Shown here: positions 1 through 9,754 of the stretch, piece after piece
Layout: each line of letters opens with the position of its first letter
Numbering within the stretch: the stretch's first letter is position 1
From: Kocuria sp.
GTDB lineage: Bacteria; Actinomycetota; Actinomycetes; Actinomycetales; Micrococcaceae
Length of the DNA stretch: 58,842 nt
Reading direction: 5' to 3'
Assembly: GCA_030454085.1 (NCBI GenBank)
Contig: JAKDJD010000015.1
Span: forward strand, 1-58,842
The notes under the pieces: model-generated
Databases searched by the model: none
Told to the model about the DNA's origin: nothing
Seen by the model: only the letters and a program-made list of their open reading frames with translations
Position numbers and translations under genes: made by a program

Positions 1-170
1 CGTCAACCATCGTGGACCAGAGCGACCGGCCTGAGCATTCGTTCTGAGAATTTCTGTTCGGGGTGAGCCTGATGCCTCACCCGGAAGCCATGAACTCATC
101 GTGGGTGCACTTGGGAGGACCACGTCGGTCCATGGCTCCCGTATTCTCGTGGCCTCTCACCCGCGGGCCG

Positions 171-191
171 GCTCGAGTTGCAGACTCGAGC
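171..191 (-). terminator. Hairpin at the 3' end of ctaB
   Basis: A perfect 8-bp stem (gctcgagt / actcgagc) with loop tgcag touches the ctaB stop codon. No U-run follows on the minus strand, so it may be only a stability element. A second, weaker hairpin (gggtgag / ctcaccc) lies at 61-82. Nothing else is recognisable in bases 1-190. Confidence 0.3.
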
Positions 192-1207
192 TACAGGACC
201 GGGCCTCCGACAAAAGGATCCACGGCCAGGGCGACGAAGACGAGCGTCAGGTAAGTAATCGAAGCGTGGAACACGACCATGGCTGTGCGCGAGGTCGCTT
301 CCTCGGCGAGAGCGCGCTGGTGAAGCTGGTGGCACTTCCAAATAAACCACGCACCGGAGAGCAAAGCCGTCAGACCGTACACCCAGCCGGCTCCGCCGAC
401 GGGAATCAGCATCAGAGAGCAGATCACGGTGGCCCATGCATAGAGCACGACCTGTACCGATACGGCCTTCGCCGAGGCGATGGCACCGAGCATGGGGATC
501 CCCGCCCTCTGGTAGTCCTCCGCGTACTTCATCGAGAGCGGCCAGTAATGCGGTGGGGTCCACAGGAAGATGATGACGAAAAGGACCAACGAGGAGAAGC
601 TCAGCCTGTTCTCCACCGCGGCCCAGGCGATGAAGACCGGCATACAACCGGCGATCCCTCCCCACACAATGTTCTGTGTGGTGCGGCGCTTCAGGAACAT
701 CGAATAGAACACGACGTAGAGCAAGATCGCGCCGAGGCCGAGCGCGCCGGCCAGAGGATTGACGAGAAGAGTCAGGTACGCCACGGAAACGATCGACAAC
801 GCCCACGCGAACACGAGCCCCTGTCGATCAGTGATTTCACCGGTCACGAGTGGGCGACGCTCGGTGCGCTTCATGAGACGGTCGGCGTCGCGGTCGATGT
901 AACAGTTGAATGCCCCCGCGCCCCCGGCCGCCATGGCGCCGCCGATCATGGTGTTGAGAATGAGCCACAGGTTCGGCAAGCCACCCGCGGCGAAGATCAT
1001 GGTCGGGGCCGTGGTTACCAGCAGGAGTTCGATGACGCCGGGCTTCGTCAGGAGAACGAATCCTTTGATCTTGCGACGCAGTCCCACTTTCTGGGCACTC
1101 GTCACGGCACCCCGAGGGGCGGCGCTGTTAACCGCGGACTCGGGAGGACCTGTCGGAAGCGACGGGCTCGGGACCTCGTGGTCCGCCCCGGCGGCAACGT
1201 TATTCAT
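191..1207 (-). CDS. ctaB: Protoheme IX farnesyltransferase (heme O synthase)
   Basis: This UbiA-family integral membrane prenyltransferase converts heme B plus farnesyl diphosphate to heme O, a precursor for aa3-type cytochrome oxidase. The Asp-rich prenyl-diphosphate motif [15 protein letters not shown] is present, as are the second conserved stretch [10 protein letters not shown] and about eight hydrophobic segments. An ATG start at 1207 has GAGG 9 nt upstream. A GTG at 1246 with AAGGG 7 nt upstream would add 13 residues and cannot be excluded. The gene is divergent from tkt, as often seen in actinobacteria. The partner ctaA is not in this window. Function is secure; the start is not. Confidence 0.93.
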   Translation of the reverse strand: MNNVAAGADHEVPSPSLPTGPPESAVNSAAPRGAVTSAQKVGLRRKIKGFVLLTKPGVIELLLVTTAPTMIFAAGGLPNLWLILNTMIGGAMAAGGAGAFNCYIDRDADRLMKRTERRPLVTGEITDRQGLVFAWALSIVSVAYLTLLVNPLAGALGLGAILLYVVFYSMFLKRRTTQNIVWGGIAGCMPVFIAWAAVENRLSFSSLVLFVIIFLWTPPHYWPLSMKYAEDYQRAGIPMLGAIASAKAVSVQVVLYAWATVICSLMLIPVGGAGWVYGLTALLSGAWFIWKCHQLHQRALAEEATSRTAMVVFHASITYLTLVFVALAVDPFVGGPVL

Positions 1208-1548
1208 CGCTGCCGGCCTCGTGTCGCTAGAACTTTGGCGCTTCACTCATCGACCCTTCGTGATTGATTCCGCTGACCGGATGAAGACCAGGTCCCGCGG
1301 TGCGAGCGGTGCGCAATGTCGTGGCCCGCGGTTTCGAAAGCATCTCTCATCATATAACGGAAGGGGGTTACCGCCCTAGAGGGCCGCGTGATATTTCGGT
1401 CTCTTCCGCCGAATGCGAATCTTTCTTCCGCTGTCGGCTCACACCCCTGACCTCATGACCCCAGGTCAATTATGGTTGGAATCGGAAATGGCGAAAGCGT
1501 GGCCATCCGATGGCGCGGCCTCGCCTGTGTTTTCTGAGAAAGGGGCAA
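1208..1548. other. ctaB-tkt divergent intergenic region
   Basis: This stretch of about 340 bases has no convincing gene. It should hold both divergent promoters. A TATGAT hexamer on the minus strand (complement of 1349-1354) is a candidate -10 for ctaB. On the plus strand, an inverted repeat TGACCT-N9-AGGTCA (1448-1468) sits just before an A/T-rich TTATGG (see the separate promoter entry). The rest shows no repeat or RNA-like structure that I can defend. Confidence 0.5.
1447..1476 (+). promoter_or_regulatory. Candidate tkt promoter with overlapping inverted repeat
   Basis: CTGACC (1447-1452) and TATGGT (1471-1476) are separated by 18 bp and could be -35/-10 elements for tkt. The -35 region is half of an inverted repeat TGACCT-N9-AGGTCA (1448-1468), so a regulator bound here would occlude the promoter. 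This is inference from spacing and symmetry only. Confidence 0.3.
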
Positions 1549-3669
1549 ATGGTGCCGAACCTGAATGAAAAGCTCGAATGGACGACCGAGGACCAGCGCG
1601 CGGTGGACACGGTGCGGGTACTGGCGGCCGACGCCGTGGAAAAGGTCGGAAACGGGCACCCGGGAACGGCCATGAGCCTCGCACCCCTCGCCTATTTGTT
1701 GCACCAGAAGGTCATGCGCCATGACCCGACGGATGATCGCTGGGCGGGGCGAGACCGCTTCATCCTGTCTCCGGGTCACACGTCGCTGACCCTCTACATC
1801 CAACTCTTCCTCTCGGGGTACGGACTCGAGATGAAGGATCTCGAAGCCTTGCGCACCTGGGGATCGCTGACCCCGGGTCACCCCGAGTACAAGCACACCA
1901 AGGGCGTCGAAATCACGACCGGCCCCCTGGGACAAGGGCTCTCTTCGGCCGTTGGCTTCGCATACGCGCAGCGTCGGATGCGCGGCATGTTCGATCCCGA
2001 GGCTCCCGCCGGCGAAAGCCCGTTCGACCACACCATCTACACGATTGCCTCGGACGGCGACCTGGAGGAGGGCGTGACGTCAGAAGCGTCCTCGCTCGCC
2101 GGTCACCAGCAACTGGGCAACCTGATCGTCTTCTACGATCAGAACCAGATCTCCATCGAGGACGATACCGACGTCGCGTTCACCGAGGACGTCGAGAAGC
2201 GCTACGAGGCCTACGGCTGGGACGTTCGCTCGGTCGACTGGACCAACGGCGGAACAGGTTACTCGGAGGACGTCGAGGAACTCTACGCACAGATCCGCGA
2301 TGCCAAGGCAGTCACAGACAAGCCGACGCTGATCGCCCTCAAGACGGTCATCGGTTGGCCCGCCCCGAACAAGCAGAACACCGGCGGAATCCACGGCTCG
2401 GCGCTGGGTGGCGACGAAGTCAAGGCCGTCAAGGAGATCTTGGACTTCGATCCCGACAAGTCCTTCCAGATCGAAGAGGATATTCTTTCCCACACCCGGC
2501 AGGTCCAGGAACGGAGCCGCCAGGAGCGTGAGGAATGGACCAAGTCCTTCGAGTCATGGCAGGGGAAGAACCCGGAAGCTGCGTCCTTGTATGCGCGGCT
2601 CTCCCAGGGCGAATTGCCGGAGAACTACAAGGACTCCTTCCCGGTCTTCGAAGCAGGCTCTGCGCTGGCCACACGCGCGGCGAGCGGCAAGGTCATCAAC
2701 GCGATCGCCGAGACCTTCCCCGAGCTTTGGGGCGGATCTGCCGACCTGGCCGGTTCCAACAACACCACCATCGAATCCGCCGATTCGTTCAACCCTTCGG
2801 CCCGTTCGACCAAGAAGTTCACCGCGAACCCCTACGGACGAGTCCTGCACTTCGGCATCCGCGAGCATGCCGCGGCGGCGATCGTCAACGGCATCGTGCT
2901 TTCGTCCCCGACCCGCGCATTCAGCGGGACTTTCCTCATCTTCAGCGACTACCAGAGGCCTGCCATCCGCCTCTCTGCGCTGATGGGAATTCCGTCGATC
3001 TACGTGTGGACACACGATTCTATTGGCCTGGGTGAGGACGGCCCGACGCATCAGCCGGTCGAGCAGCTCTCGACGCTCCGTGCGATCCCGAACCTGGACG
3101 TCGTCCGCCCGGGAGACGCGAACGAGACGGCCGTCGCATGGCGCACGATTCTCGAGCAGAAAGAGCGGCCCGCGGGTCTGGCTCTGACTCGTCAGGGTCT
3201 GCCGACCTTGGCCCGTGAGGACCTCCACCCGGAAGCCGACGGCGAAAAGTTCGCGTCCGCTGAAGGCACGGCTCGGGGCGGGTACGTCTTGGCCGATACC
3301 GATGCAGAACCTGACGTGATCCTGATTGCGACGGGTTCCGAGGTCGAGTTGGCGCTCGAGGCACGTGAGACGCTCAGCCAGGACGGAATCTCGGCTCGCG
3401 TGGTGTCGATGCCCTGCCGTGAGTGGTTCGACCGTCAGGACGCCTCCTACAGGGAGTCCGTGATCCCCTCCGGAATCACCGCCCGGGTCGCCGTCGAAGC
3501 CGGATTGCCGATGTCCTGGAACGACCTTCTGGGCAGCACGGGTCGCGCGGTCGGGCTCGACCACTTCGGGGCGTCCGCCGATTACAAGACGCTGTACAAG
3601 GAATTCGGGATTACGCCGGAGGCGGTCGTCGAGGCCGCCAAGGAATCCATCAACGCTTCACAAGGCTGA
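1549..3669 (+). CDS. tkt: Transketolase
   Basis: This ThDP-dependent enzyme moves two-carbon units between pentose and hexose/triose phosphates in the non-oxidative pentose phosphate pathway. It is about 706 residues, the usual full length. GNGHPGT near residue 34 carries the conserved His. [13 protein letters not shown] is the ThDP/metal-binding GDG motif. [12 protein letters not shown] and [17 protein letters not shown] are typical of the pyrimidine domain. The ATG at 1549 is preceded by gagaaaggggcaa, a good ribosome-binding site; an upstream in-frame ATG at 1510 lacks one. It is first in a five-gene pentose phosphate cluster, and a hairpin separates it from tal. Confidence 0.97.
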   Translation: MVPNLNEKLEWTTEDQRAVDTVRVLAADAVEKVGNGHPGTAMSLAPLAYLLHQKVMRHDPTDDRWAGRDRFILSPGHTSLTLYIQLFLSGYGLEMKDLEALRTWGSLTPGHPEYKHTKGVEITTGPLGQGLSSAVGFAYAQRRMRGMFDPEAPAGESPFDHTIYTIASDGDLEEGVTSEASSLAGHQQLGNLIVFYDQNQISIEDDTDVAFTEDVEKRYEAYGWDVRSVDWTNGGTGYSEDVEELYAQIRDAKAVTDKPTLIALKTVIGWPAPNKQNTGGIHGSALGGDEVKAVKEILDFDPDKSFQIEEDILSHTRQVQERSRQEREEWTKSFESWQGKNPEAASLYARLSQGELPENYKDSFPVFEAGSALATRAASGKVINAIAETFPELWGGSADLAGSNNTTIESADSFNPSARSTKKFTANPYGRVLHFGIREHAAAAIVNGIVLSSPTRAFSGTFLIFSDYQRPAIRLSALMGIPSIYVWTHDSIGLGEDGPTHQPVEQLSTLRAIPNLDVVRPGDANETAVAWRTILEQKERPAGLALTRQGLPTLAREDLHPEADGEKFASAEGTARGGYVLADTDAEPDVILIATGSEVELALEARETLSQDGISARVVSMPCREWFDRQDASYRESVIPSGITARVAVEAGLPMSWNDLLGSTGRAVGLDHFGASADYKTLYKEFGITPEAVVEAAKESINASQG

Positions 3670-3673
3670 TCTC

Positions 3674-3711
3674 GAAGCGGGGCCGCCCGTCGCCTCGGGC
3701 TGCCCCGCTTC
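3674..3711 (+). terminator. Intrinsic terminator or attenuator between tkt and tal
   Basis: A 10-bp stem gaagcggggc / gccccgcttc with further internal pairing is followed by tttctt. It lies between tkt and tal, so downstream genes are either partly read through or have their own promoter. Confidence 0.6.
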
Positions 3712-3752
3712 TTTCTTGCATCGGCCCCACTCATCGTCAAGAGGAGAACACC

Positions 3753-4853
3753 ATGTCAACACCAACTCAGAAGCTTTCCGATGCCGGCGTCTCCATCTGG
3801 CTGGACGACCTGTCCCGCGAACGTCTCAGCTCCGGCAATCTGGACGAACTCATCGAAAACCGCAACGTGGTCGGCGTGACGACCAACCCGACGATCTTCG
3901 CTCAGGCCCTGTCCCAGGGAGACGCCTACGACGAACAGATGAAGGAGCTGTCCCAGGCCGGAGCCGACGTCGAGGAAGCGGTCTTCACCGTGACGACCGA
4001 CGACGTCCGCGACGCGTGCGATGTCTTCGCCACCATCTACGACGCCACGCAGGGAGTCGATGGGCGCGTGTCGATTGAGGTCGATCCCCGCCTCGCTCAC
4101 AAGGCTGACGACACCGTGGCGATGGCACAGCGGCTGCATGAGAGCGTCGGTCGCGAGAACGTCATGATCAAGATTCCTGCCACGGAAGCGGGCCTCGAAC
4201 CCATCGCGGCAACGCTCGCCGCTGGAATCAGCGTCAACGTGACCCTGATCTTCTCCCTCGAACGCTATCGGGCCGTGATCAATGCTTTCATGGTGGGGCT
4301 CGAGCGGGCGCTGGAGAACGGTCACGACCTCAGCAAGATCCACTCGGTGGCCTCATTCTTCGTGTCGCGCGTCGACGCCGAGGTGGACAAGCAATTGGAC
4401 TCGATCGGTACCGACGAGGCACTCGGCCTCAAGGGCAAGGCCGGTCTCGCCAATGCTCGGCTCGCCTACCAGGTGTACGAGGAGGCGTTCTCGACCGAAC
4501 GGTGGAAGCGTCTCGAAGAAGCCGGCGCTCAGCCGCAGCGTCCCCTGTGGGCGTCCACCGGTACGAAAGATCCGGCCTACTCGGACACGATGTACGTGAC
4601 CGGGCTCGTGGTCCAGAACACCGTCAACACCATGCCGGAAAAGACTCTCGAGGCCACGGCCGATCACGCCGAAATCACCGGAGACACCGTGTCCGGAACC
4701 TACGATCAAGCGGAAGCCGACATCAACGCGCTGGAAAAGGTCGGGGTTTCCTACAACGACGTCGTCGAGAAGTTGGAAACCGAAGGAATCCAGAAATTCG
4801 AGGATTCCTGGGAAGAACTGCTCGACACCGTGTCCTCGGCCCTGCGCCAGTAA
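3753..4853 (+). CDS. tal: Transaldolase
   Basis: This 366-residue transaldolase of the actinobacterial (plant-like, longer) subfamily exchanges dihydroxyacetone units between sedoheptulose-7-phosphate and glyceraldehyde-3-phosphate. [10 protein letters not shown] near residue 40 and the Schiff-base lysine in VMIKIPAT (K140) are present, as is the late WASTGTKDP motif. The ATG at 3753 has GAGGAG 6 nt upstream. It sits between tkt and zwf, the standard order for this cluster in actinobacteria. Length and motifs are intact. Confidence 0.97.
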   Translation: MSTPTQKLSDAGVSIWLDDLSRERLSSGNLDELIENRNVVGVTTNPTIFAQALSQGDAYDEQMKELSQAGADVEEAVFTVTTDDVRDACDVFATIYDATQGVDGRVSIEVDPRLAHKADDTVAMAQRLHESVGRENVMIKIPATEAGLEPIAATLAAGISVNVTLIFSLERYRAVINAFMVGLERALENGHDLSKIHSVASFFVSRVDAEVDKQLDSIGTDEALGLKGKAGLANARLAYQVYEEAFSTERWKRLEEAGAQPQRPLWASTGTKDPAYSDTMYVTGLVVQNTVNTMPEKTLEATADHAEITGDTVSGTYDQAEADINALEKVGVSYNDVVEKLETEGIQKFEDSWEELLDTVSSALRQ

Positions 4854-4859
4854 CACGGT

Positions 4860-4894
4860 CGCCGTGGAGGACCTCTGGTGGGTGCTCCACGGCG
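4860..4894 (+). other. tal-zwf intergenic hairpin
   Basis: A 10-bp inverted repeat cgccgtggag / ctccacggcg (4860-4869, 4885-4894) lies just after the tal stop. There is no T-run, so it is more likely an mRNA-stability or processing element than a terminator. Confidence 0.35.
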
Positions 4895-4945
4895 CTTCCC
4901 AGCCGGTGACGCGACCCTGTCACATTTTTCGAACAAAGGAATGGT

Positions 4946-6484
4946 GTGTCCGCTCCACAAGATTCAAATCCCCTGCGCGATCCACAGGATCGCCGACTGA
5001 CGCGGGTCGCAGGCCCCTCCGCCCTGGTACTGTTCGGCGTCACCGGCGACCTCGCCCGCAAGAAGCTCCTGCCGGCCATTTACGACCTCATGAATCGTGG
5101 GCTTCTCCCGCCCCGGTTCGCCCTCGTCGGTTTCGGCCGGCGGAAGTGGTCGGACGACGACTTCCGGGCACAAGTCCGGGAGGCCGTCGAAAACCACGCA
5201 CGGACGCCCTTCCGAGAAGATGTCTGGAACCAGCTGACTGCGGGCATCCGGTTCGTCCAGGGCGCCTTCGATGACGCGGAGGCCTTCGGCCGTCTCAAGG
5301 AAACCCTCGAGGAACTGGACAGGACCCGAGGGACGCTGGGGAACCACGCCTTCTACTTGTCGATTCCCCCGAACGCCTTCGAAGCGGTCTGCACGCAACT
5401 GGCCGAGAACGGCCTGGCCTCTCCGGAGCAGACCGAGGGCTGGCGGCGCGTTGTCATCGAAAAGCCATTCGGACACGACCTCGAGTCCGCACGCGAGCTC
5501 AATGAGATCGTAGAAAGCGTGTTCCCGGCCGACTCGGTTTTCCGGATCGACCACTACTTGGGCAAGGAAACGGTTCAGAACATCCTGGCCCTTCGGTTCG
5601 CCAACGAAATGTTCGAGCCCCTCTGGAATGCGAACTACGTCGACCACGTTCAGATCACCATGGCCGAGGATATCGGGATCGGTTCCCGAGCCGGATATTA
5701 CGAAGGCGTCGGTGCCGCGCGGGACGTGATTCAGAATCACCTTCTGCAGTTGCTCGCGCTGACCGCCATGGAGGAACCTCTCCGGTTCGACGCCGAGTAC
5801 TTGCGTGACGAGAAGGCCAAAGTGCTGGCAGCCGTCACCCTGCCCGAAGACTTGGAGAGCTACTCGTCCCTCGGACAGTACGCCGGTGGGTTCCAGGGCG
5901 GAGAAGAGGTCAAGGGGTTCAAGGACGAACAGGACATTCCGTCGGACTCTCGCACCGAGACTTTCGCCGCCATCAAATTGGATATCAACAACCGACGGTG
6001 GGCCGGCGTCCCGTTCTATCTTCGTGCCGGTAAACGGTTGGGCCGACGAGTCACCGAGATCGCCGTGGTGTTCAAGCGCTCCCCCAACCTGTTGTTCCGC
6101 GAGAATTCCTATGAGGAGTTCGGCCAGAACGCCATCGTGATCCGGATTCAGCCCGATGAAGGCGTGACCATTCGTTTTGCGTCCAAGGTTCCGGGAACGC
6201 AGATGGAATTGCGGGACGTCAGTATGGACTTCGGGTACGGTCACTCATTCACCGAATCCAGCCCGGAGGCGTACGAACGCCTGATCCTGGACGTGCTGCT
6301 CGGCGAACCGCCGCTCTTCCCGCGGCATGAGGAGGTCGAACTGTCGTGGAAGATCCTCGACCCGTTCGAGAAATACTGGGGAGACCATGGGGTTTCGCCC
6401 GAAGAGTATGCCCCCGGGTCGTGGGGTCCGGAATCCGCGCATCGACTACTGGCTCGTGACGGACGTGCTTGGAGGAGGCCGTAA
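4946..6484 (+). CDS. zwf: Glucose-6-phosphate 1-dehydrogenase
   Basis: This enzyme is the entry step of the oxidative pentose phosphate pathway, oxidising glucose-6-phosphate with NADP+. It is 512 residues. The nucleotide-binding motif GVTGDLARKK lies at 31-40 and the active-site signature RIDHYLGKE at 200-208. The start is GTG with aaagga 5 nt upstream; no better ATG exists. The stop codon TAA overlaps the ATG of opcA by one base (TAATG), which implies translational coupling. That fits the known pairing of actinobacterial G6PDH with OpcA. Confidence 0.97.
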   Translation: MSAPQDSNPLRDPQDRRLTRVAGPSALVLFGVTGDLARKKLLPAIYDLMNRGLLPPRFALVGFGRRKWSDDDFRAQVREAVENHARTPFREDVWNQLTAGIRFVQGAFDDAEAFGRLKETLEELDRTRGTLGNHAFYLSIPPNAFEAVCTQLAENGLASPEQTEGWRRVVIEKPFGHDLESARELNEIVESVFPADSVFRIDHYLGKETVQNILALRFANEMFEPLWNANYVDHVQITMAEDIGIGSRAGYYEGVGAARDVIQNHLLQLLALTAMEEPLRFDAEYLRDEKAKVLAAVTLPEDLESYSSLGQYAGGFQGGEEVKGFKDEQDIPSDSRTETFAAIKLDINNRRWAGVPFYLRAGKRLGRRVTEIAVVFKRSPNLLFRENSYEEFGQNAIVIRIQPDEGVTIRFASKVPGTQMELRDVSMDFGYGHSFTESSPEAYERLILDVLLGEPPLFPRHEEVELSWKILDPFEKYWGDHGVSPEEYAPGSWGPESAHRLLARDGRAWRRP

Positions 6485-7470
6485 TGATTCGAACACTCAA
6501 GGACACGACGAGTTCGGACGTCGACAAAGAACTGGCCAAAATGCGCGAGGAGACGGGCATCCGGACTCTCGGACGCGTGCTCACTCTCGTGATCATGGCC
6601 GACATGGGTCACTCGGAAAGGGCCATAGAGGCCGCCATCGCGGCCAGCCACGAGCACCCTTGCCGGATCATTGTGCACATCTCCCACGATCCGAAGGCAG
6701 CGAATCGGTTGGATGCCGAGGCCAGCATGGGCGGCGACGCCGGCGCCAGTGAAATCGTTGTCCTTCGCGGTTGGGGCGAGTCGGCCCACGCCTCGGAGTC
6801 CCTGATTGCGGCGCTGTTGCTTCCCGATGCACCGATCGTCGCATGGTGGCCCCATTCGCTGCCTGACTGCCCGGCGGACCACTCCATCGGACGCATTGCC
6901 CACCGCCGAATCACCGATTCGGCCAGGGCCGAAGTCCCCTGGGAGTCGCTGAATGAACTGCGGAAACGGTACGCCCCTGGGGACACGGATCTTGCCTGGA
7001 CCCGGTTGACGCTGTGGCGCATACAGTTGGCCGCGGTGATGGACGAGACCCAAAAGCATCGCATCAACAAAGTCATCGTGGAGGGCTCCGAAAAGTCGCC
7101 TTCGGTCCTGCTTCTGGGCACATGGATGGGCTACCGACTGGGGGCAACGGTCGAGATTCGTGAGAGCGCGCAACCCCGTGGCCTCTACCGGGTCACGCTG
7201 TGCCGCGACGACGGGGAAGTCACCATCTACCGACCCGGCCGAAATATCGCGACGCTTTCCATCCCGGGAAGTGCGGATCAGCAGATCGCCTTACCCGTCC
7301 GGTCCCTCGCGGAGTGCCTGGCGGAAGAACTTCGGCGATTGGATCCGGACGAAGTCTTCGGCGAGGTTCTCAACGAGGCCCTCAGCCGATCAGAAGTGCG
7401 ATTCACGCAGGGCAGTGCGCCAGTCCCTGCGGGAGATCCCAGCGACTATACGGAGGTGTACGATGCCTGA
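6484..7470 (+). CDS. opcA: Glucose-6-phosphate dehydrogenase assembly protein OpcA
   Basis: This 328-residue OpcA-family protein is the allosteric/assembly partner of G6PDH in actinobacteria and cyanobacteria. The N-terminus (LKDTTSSDVDKEL) and the segment around ALLLPDAPIVAWWPHS are characteristic. It is not an enzyme in its own right. The ATG at 6484 follows gaggaggccgta, and it overlaps the zwf stop by one base and the pgl start by 8 bases. The zwf-opcA-pgl trio is therefore a tightly coupled unit. Assignment is by family resemblance and position. Confidence 0.93.
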   Translation: MIRTLKDTTSSDVDKELAKMREETGIRTLGRVLTLVIMADMGHSERAIEAAIAASHEHPCRIIVHISHDPKAANRLDAEASMGGDAGASEIVVLRGWGESAHASESLIAALLLPDAPIVAWWPHSLPDCPADHSIGRIAHRRITDSARAEVPWESLNELRKRYAPGDTDLAWTRLTLWRIQLAAVMDETQKHRINKVIVEGSEKSPSVLLLGTWMGYRLGATVEIRESAQPRGLYRVTLCRDDGEVTIYRPGRNIATLSIPGSADQQIALPVRSLAECLAEELRRLDPDEVFGEVLNEALSRSEVRFTQGSAPVPAGDPSDYTEVYDA

Positions 7471-8224
7471 GAACCGTACCGCGGTTATCCCCTATCCGAC
7501 GAAGGATTTCGTCGCACAAGCGGCAGCTGCGAGGCTTTTGCTGCTGCTGGGCGATCGCACGGCGGAAGGCCAGCCCGTCCACATCAGCATCACCGGAGGA
7601 TCTCTCGGTACCGCTATTTGGGAGAAGGTGAGGCAGAGCCCTCTGGTTGAGACCGTCGACTGGTCGTGCGTGCACGTCTGGTGGTCGGATGAGAGGTTTC
7701 TGCCCACTGGCGATGCTGAGCGCAACGCGCATCAAGTCTTCGAGGCCTTTTTCGGCAACGGACCCGTACCAGCTGCCAATCTGCACGTCATCGGTGCCTC
7801 GGACCAGTACGCGACGCAGCACGAGGCGGCCCGTGCGTACGCTCGCGAGCTCGCAGAATTCGCCGAACGCGGCCACCGGGCGCCACGATTTGCGGTGTCC
7901 TTGCTAGGGATGGGCCCGGACGGTCATCTCGCCTCTCTGTTCCCAGGAGGCTCGGATATCCGAGTGGAAGAGCCCGACGTCGTCGGCGTCGAGAACTCCC
8001 CCAAGCCCCCGCCGGATCGCGTAAGCATGACCCTCCCCATGATCAATGACTCGGAGAGGATCTGGTTCCTTGTTTCCGGAGAGGACAAACACGATGCCTT
8101 CGGCCGCGTGCTGTCCCAACGTGACGGACAACCGTCGGCGGATGCCTTGGTCGAAACACCCGCGTCCGGTGCCCGGGGAGCCGACGAAACCCTGTACCTG
8201 GTCTCCCGGGATGCGTTGAGCTGA
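7463..8224 (+). CDS. pgl: 6-phosphogluconolactonase
   Basis: This 253-residue enzyme of the Pgl/DevB (NagB-like) family hydrolyses 6-phosphogluconolactone to 6-phosphogluconate. ISITGGSLG near the start and VHVWWSDERFLP are the family's substrate-binding segments, followed by LLGMGPDGHLASLFPG, the strongest signature. The ATG at 7463 overlaps opcA by 8 bases and is preceded by cggaggt. It is last in the cluster. A shared hairpin separates it from the convergent secG. The next enzyme, Gnd, is not in this window. Confidence 0.95.
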   Translation: MPENRTAVIPYPTKDFVAQAAAARLLLLLGDRTAEGQPVHISITGGSLGTAIWEKVRQSPLVETVDWSCVHVWWSDERFLPTGDAERNAHQVFEAFFGNGPVPAANLHVIGASDQYATQHEAARAYARELAEFAERGHRAPRFAVSLLGMGPDGHLASLFPGGSDIRVEEPDVVGVENSPKPPPDRVSMTLPMINDSERIWFLVSGEDKHDAFGRVLSQRDGQPSADALVETPASGARGADETLYLVSRDALS

Positions 8225-8288
8225 GCCAGGGCGGCATCGGCCGGTCGGCAGATCCCCACGGGCCAGGCGTGCTTCGGGACGACGCACA

Positions 8289-8329
8289 AAGGAGCCCGGT
8301 TGCCATATCACATGGCAACCGGGCTCCTT
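8289..8329. terminator. Bidirectional terminator between pgl and secG
   Basis: An 18-bp perfect inverted repeat with loop atcac (arms 8289-8306 and 8312-8329) lies between the convergent ends of the pentose phosphate cluster and the gap-pgk-tpiA-secG operon. It can serve both strands. Confidence 0.75.
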
Positions 8330-8397
8330 GTCTATGGACAGGACGTTGCACCCAGCTGATCGCTTGGGTCGATGCAACGGCCCGACCGCGATTCGTC

Positions 8398-8646
8398 TCA
8401 GACGGCCGTGAAGCGCAGGAAGAGGGCGTAGCCGATAATCGCGAGAACCCAAATGACGGCCGTAGTGACCGTCAGACGTATCAGGTTCTTCGAAGCGACG
8501 CCGGATGAATTCAGGGAAGTGCTCATTCCCCCGCCAAACATGTCGGACAGTCCGCCGCCCTTGCCCTTGTTGAGCAGGACGAAGAAAACCGTCATGATGC
8601 TGGTCAGCGCGATGATCCCCAAGAGGACCCAACGTACAATTTCCAC
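8398..8646 (-). CDS. secG: Preprotein translocase subunit SecG
   Basis: This 82-residue SecG is the small accessory membrane subunit of the SecYEG export channel. There are two hydrophobic helices (about 4-25 and 58-78). The linker carries the conserved NKGKGGGLSDMFGGG, typical of actinobacterial SecG. The start is GTG at 8646 with AAAGG 5 nt upstream. It is last of the gap-pgk-tpiA-secG group, a very common actinobacterial order. Confidence 0.95.
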   Translation of the reverse strand: MEIVRWVLLGIIALTSIMTVFFVLLNKGKGGGLSDMFGGGMSTSLNSSGVASKNLIRLTVTTAVIWVLAIIGYALFLRFTAV

Positions 8647-8807
8647 TTCGACCTTTCGGTGACTTCGTGTCTCAGTCCGGCCTGCTCAGCAGACGCCGGG
8701 CTCTGTTCCTCCGACCCGACTATACGCCATGGGTCAAGACGGTGCCTCGTTGGCGGGTGCTTCCGGTGGGCGGGGAACGGAGGAGACCTCAGTCCCCCGC
8801 CAGCGGC

Positions 8808-9623
8808 CTATTCGGAAACCACGTGCTTTTCGAAGCGTGCAATATTCGCGAATTCCTCGGCCTTGAGGGACGCGCCTCCGACGAGGACGCCGTCGACATC
8901 CTTCTCAGCGAGAGTCGCCGCCGCGTTGGCCGCCTTGACCGAACCCCCGTAAAGGATCCTGATGCTGGATGCGGTCTCGGCGTCGTAGAGATCTTCGAGC
9001 TCCGCCCGAATGGCAGCGGACATTTCCTGGGCGTCTTCCGGACCCGCGACCTCGCCTGTACCAATGGCCCATACAGGCTCGTACGCCACGACCAGAGTCT
9101 TGGCGTTGGAAGCAGACAGGCCCTTGAGCGAACCGCGGAGCTGTTCGAGGGTGAACCCGACGTGGTTCCCGGCCTTGCGCTCCTCCAGCCCTTCACCGAC
9201 GCACAGTATTGGGGTCAGCCCGTGACGGTATGCGGCGTCAACCTTCTTGGAGCAGAGCTCGTCGTCTTCCTGATGAATGGTTCTGCGCTCGGAGTGGCCG
9301 ACCAGGACGTAGGTGCACTCGAGCTTCTTCAGGAACGCGCCTGAGATATCACCCGTGTAGGCCCCGGAATCCTGATCCGACAGGTCCTGGGCGCCATACT
9401 CCACCTTGAGTTTGTCCCCATTGACCAAGGTCTGCACGGACCGCAGATCGGTGGCCGGCGGGAACACGGCCACCTCGACCCGGTCGTAGTCGAAATTGGC
9501 GTCATCGAGGGTCCACGCGAGCTTCTGCACAAGAGCGACGCCCTCTGCGTGGTCCATATTCATTTTCCAGTTACCGGCGATCAGTGGGGTTCGATCGAAG
9601 GCTCCGTTGGTCTGAGTCGTCAA
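8808..9623 (-). CDS. tpiA: Triosephosphate isomerase
   Basis: This enzyme interconverts dihydroxyacetone phosphate and glyceraldehyde-3-phosphate in glycolysis. Catalytic residues are all visible: K20 in AGNWKMN, H110 in VGHSERR, and E182 in [11 protein letters not shown]. The C-terminal phosphate loop is LYGGSVKA and GVLVGGASL. It is 271 residues from a TTG at 9623, with AAAGGA about 8 nt upstream. I see no alternative ATG before the essential AGNWK segment. It lies between pgk and secG. Confidence 0.97.
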   Translation of the reverse strand: MTTQTNGAFDRTPLIAGNWKMNMDHAEGVALVQKLAWTLDDANFDYDRVEVAVFPPATDLRSVQTLVNGDKLKVEYGAQDLSDQDSGAYTGDISGAFLKKLECTYVLVGHSERRTIHQEDDELCSKKVDAAYRHGLTPILCVGEGLEERKAGNHVGFTLEQLRGSLKGLSASNAKTLVVAYEPVWAIGTGEVAGPEDAQEMSAAIRAELEDLYDAETASSIRILYGGSVKAANAAATLAEKDVDGVLVGGASLKAEEFANIARFEKHVVSE

Positions 9624-9754
9624 AGTCTATGTCCTTTCGGTGAGCATCGTCGCTGATGTCTGATGTGCGGGCGAAACATCCGTCGGATCCGTGCATCCTC
9701 CGACGCAAGACGGCGGGCCGACCACGTCCGTGGGTCGACCCGCCGCGAAACCGA

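Noticed and set aside
101..1267. Long open frame on the plus strand opposite ctaB
   Set aside because: It is antisense to a clear heme O synthase, has a low-complexity Arg/His/Gly-rich translation and no ribosome site; typical of G/C-rich shadow frames.
2554..3564. 336-codon frame antisense to tkt
   Set aside because: The translation has no recognisable motif and the opposite strand encodes an intact transketolase.
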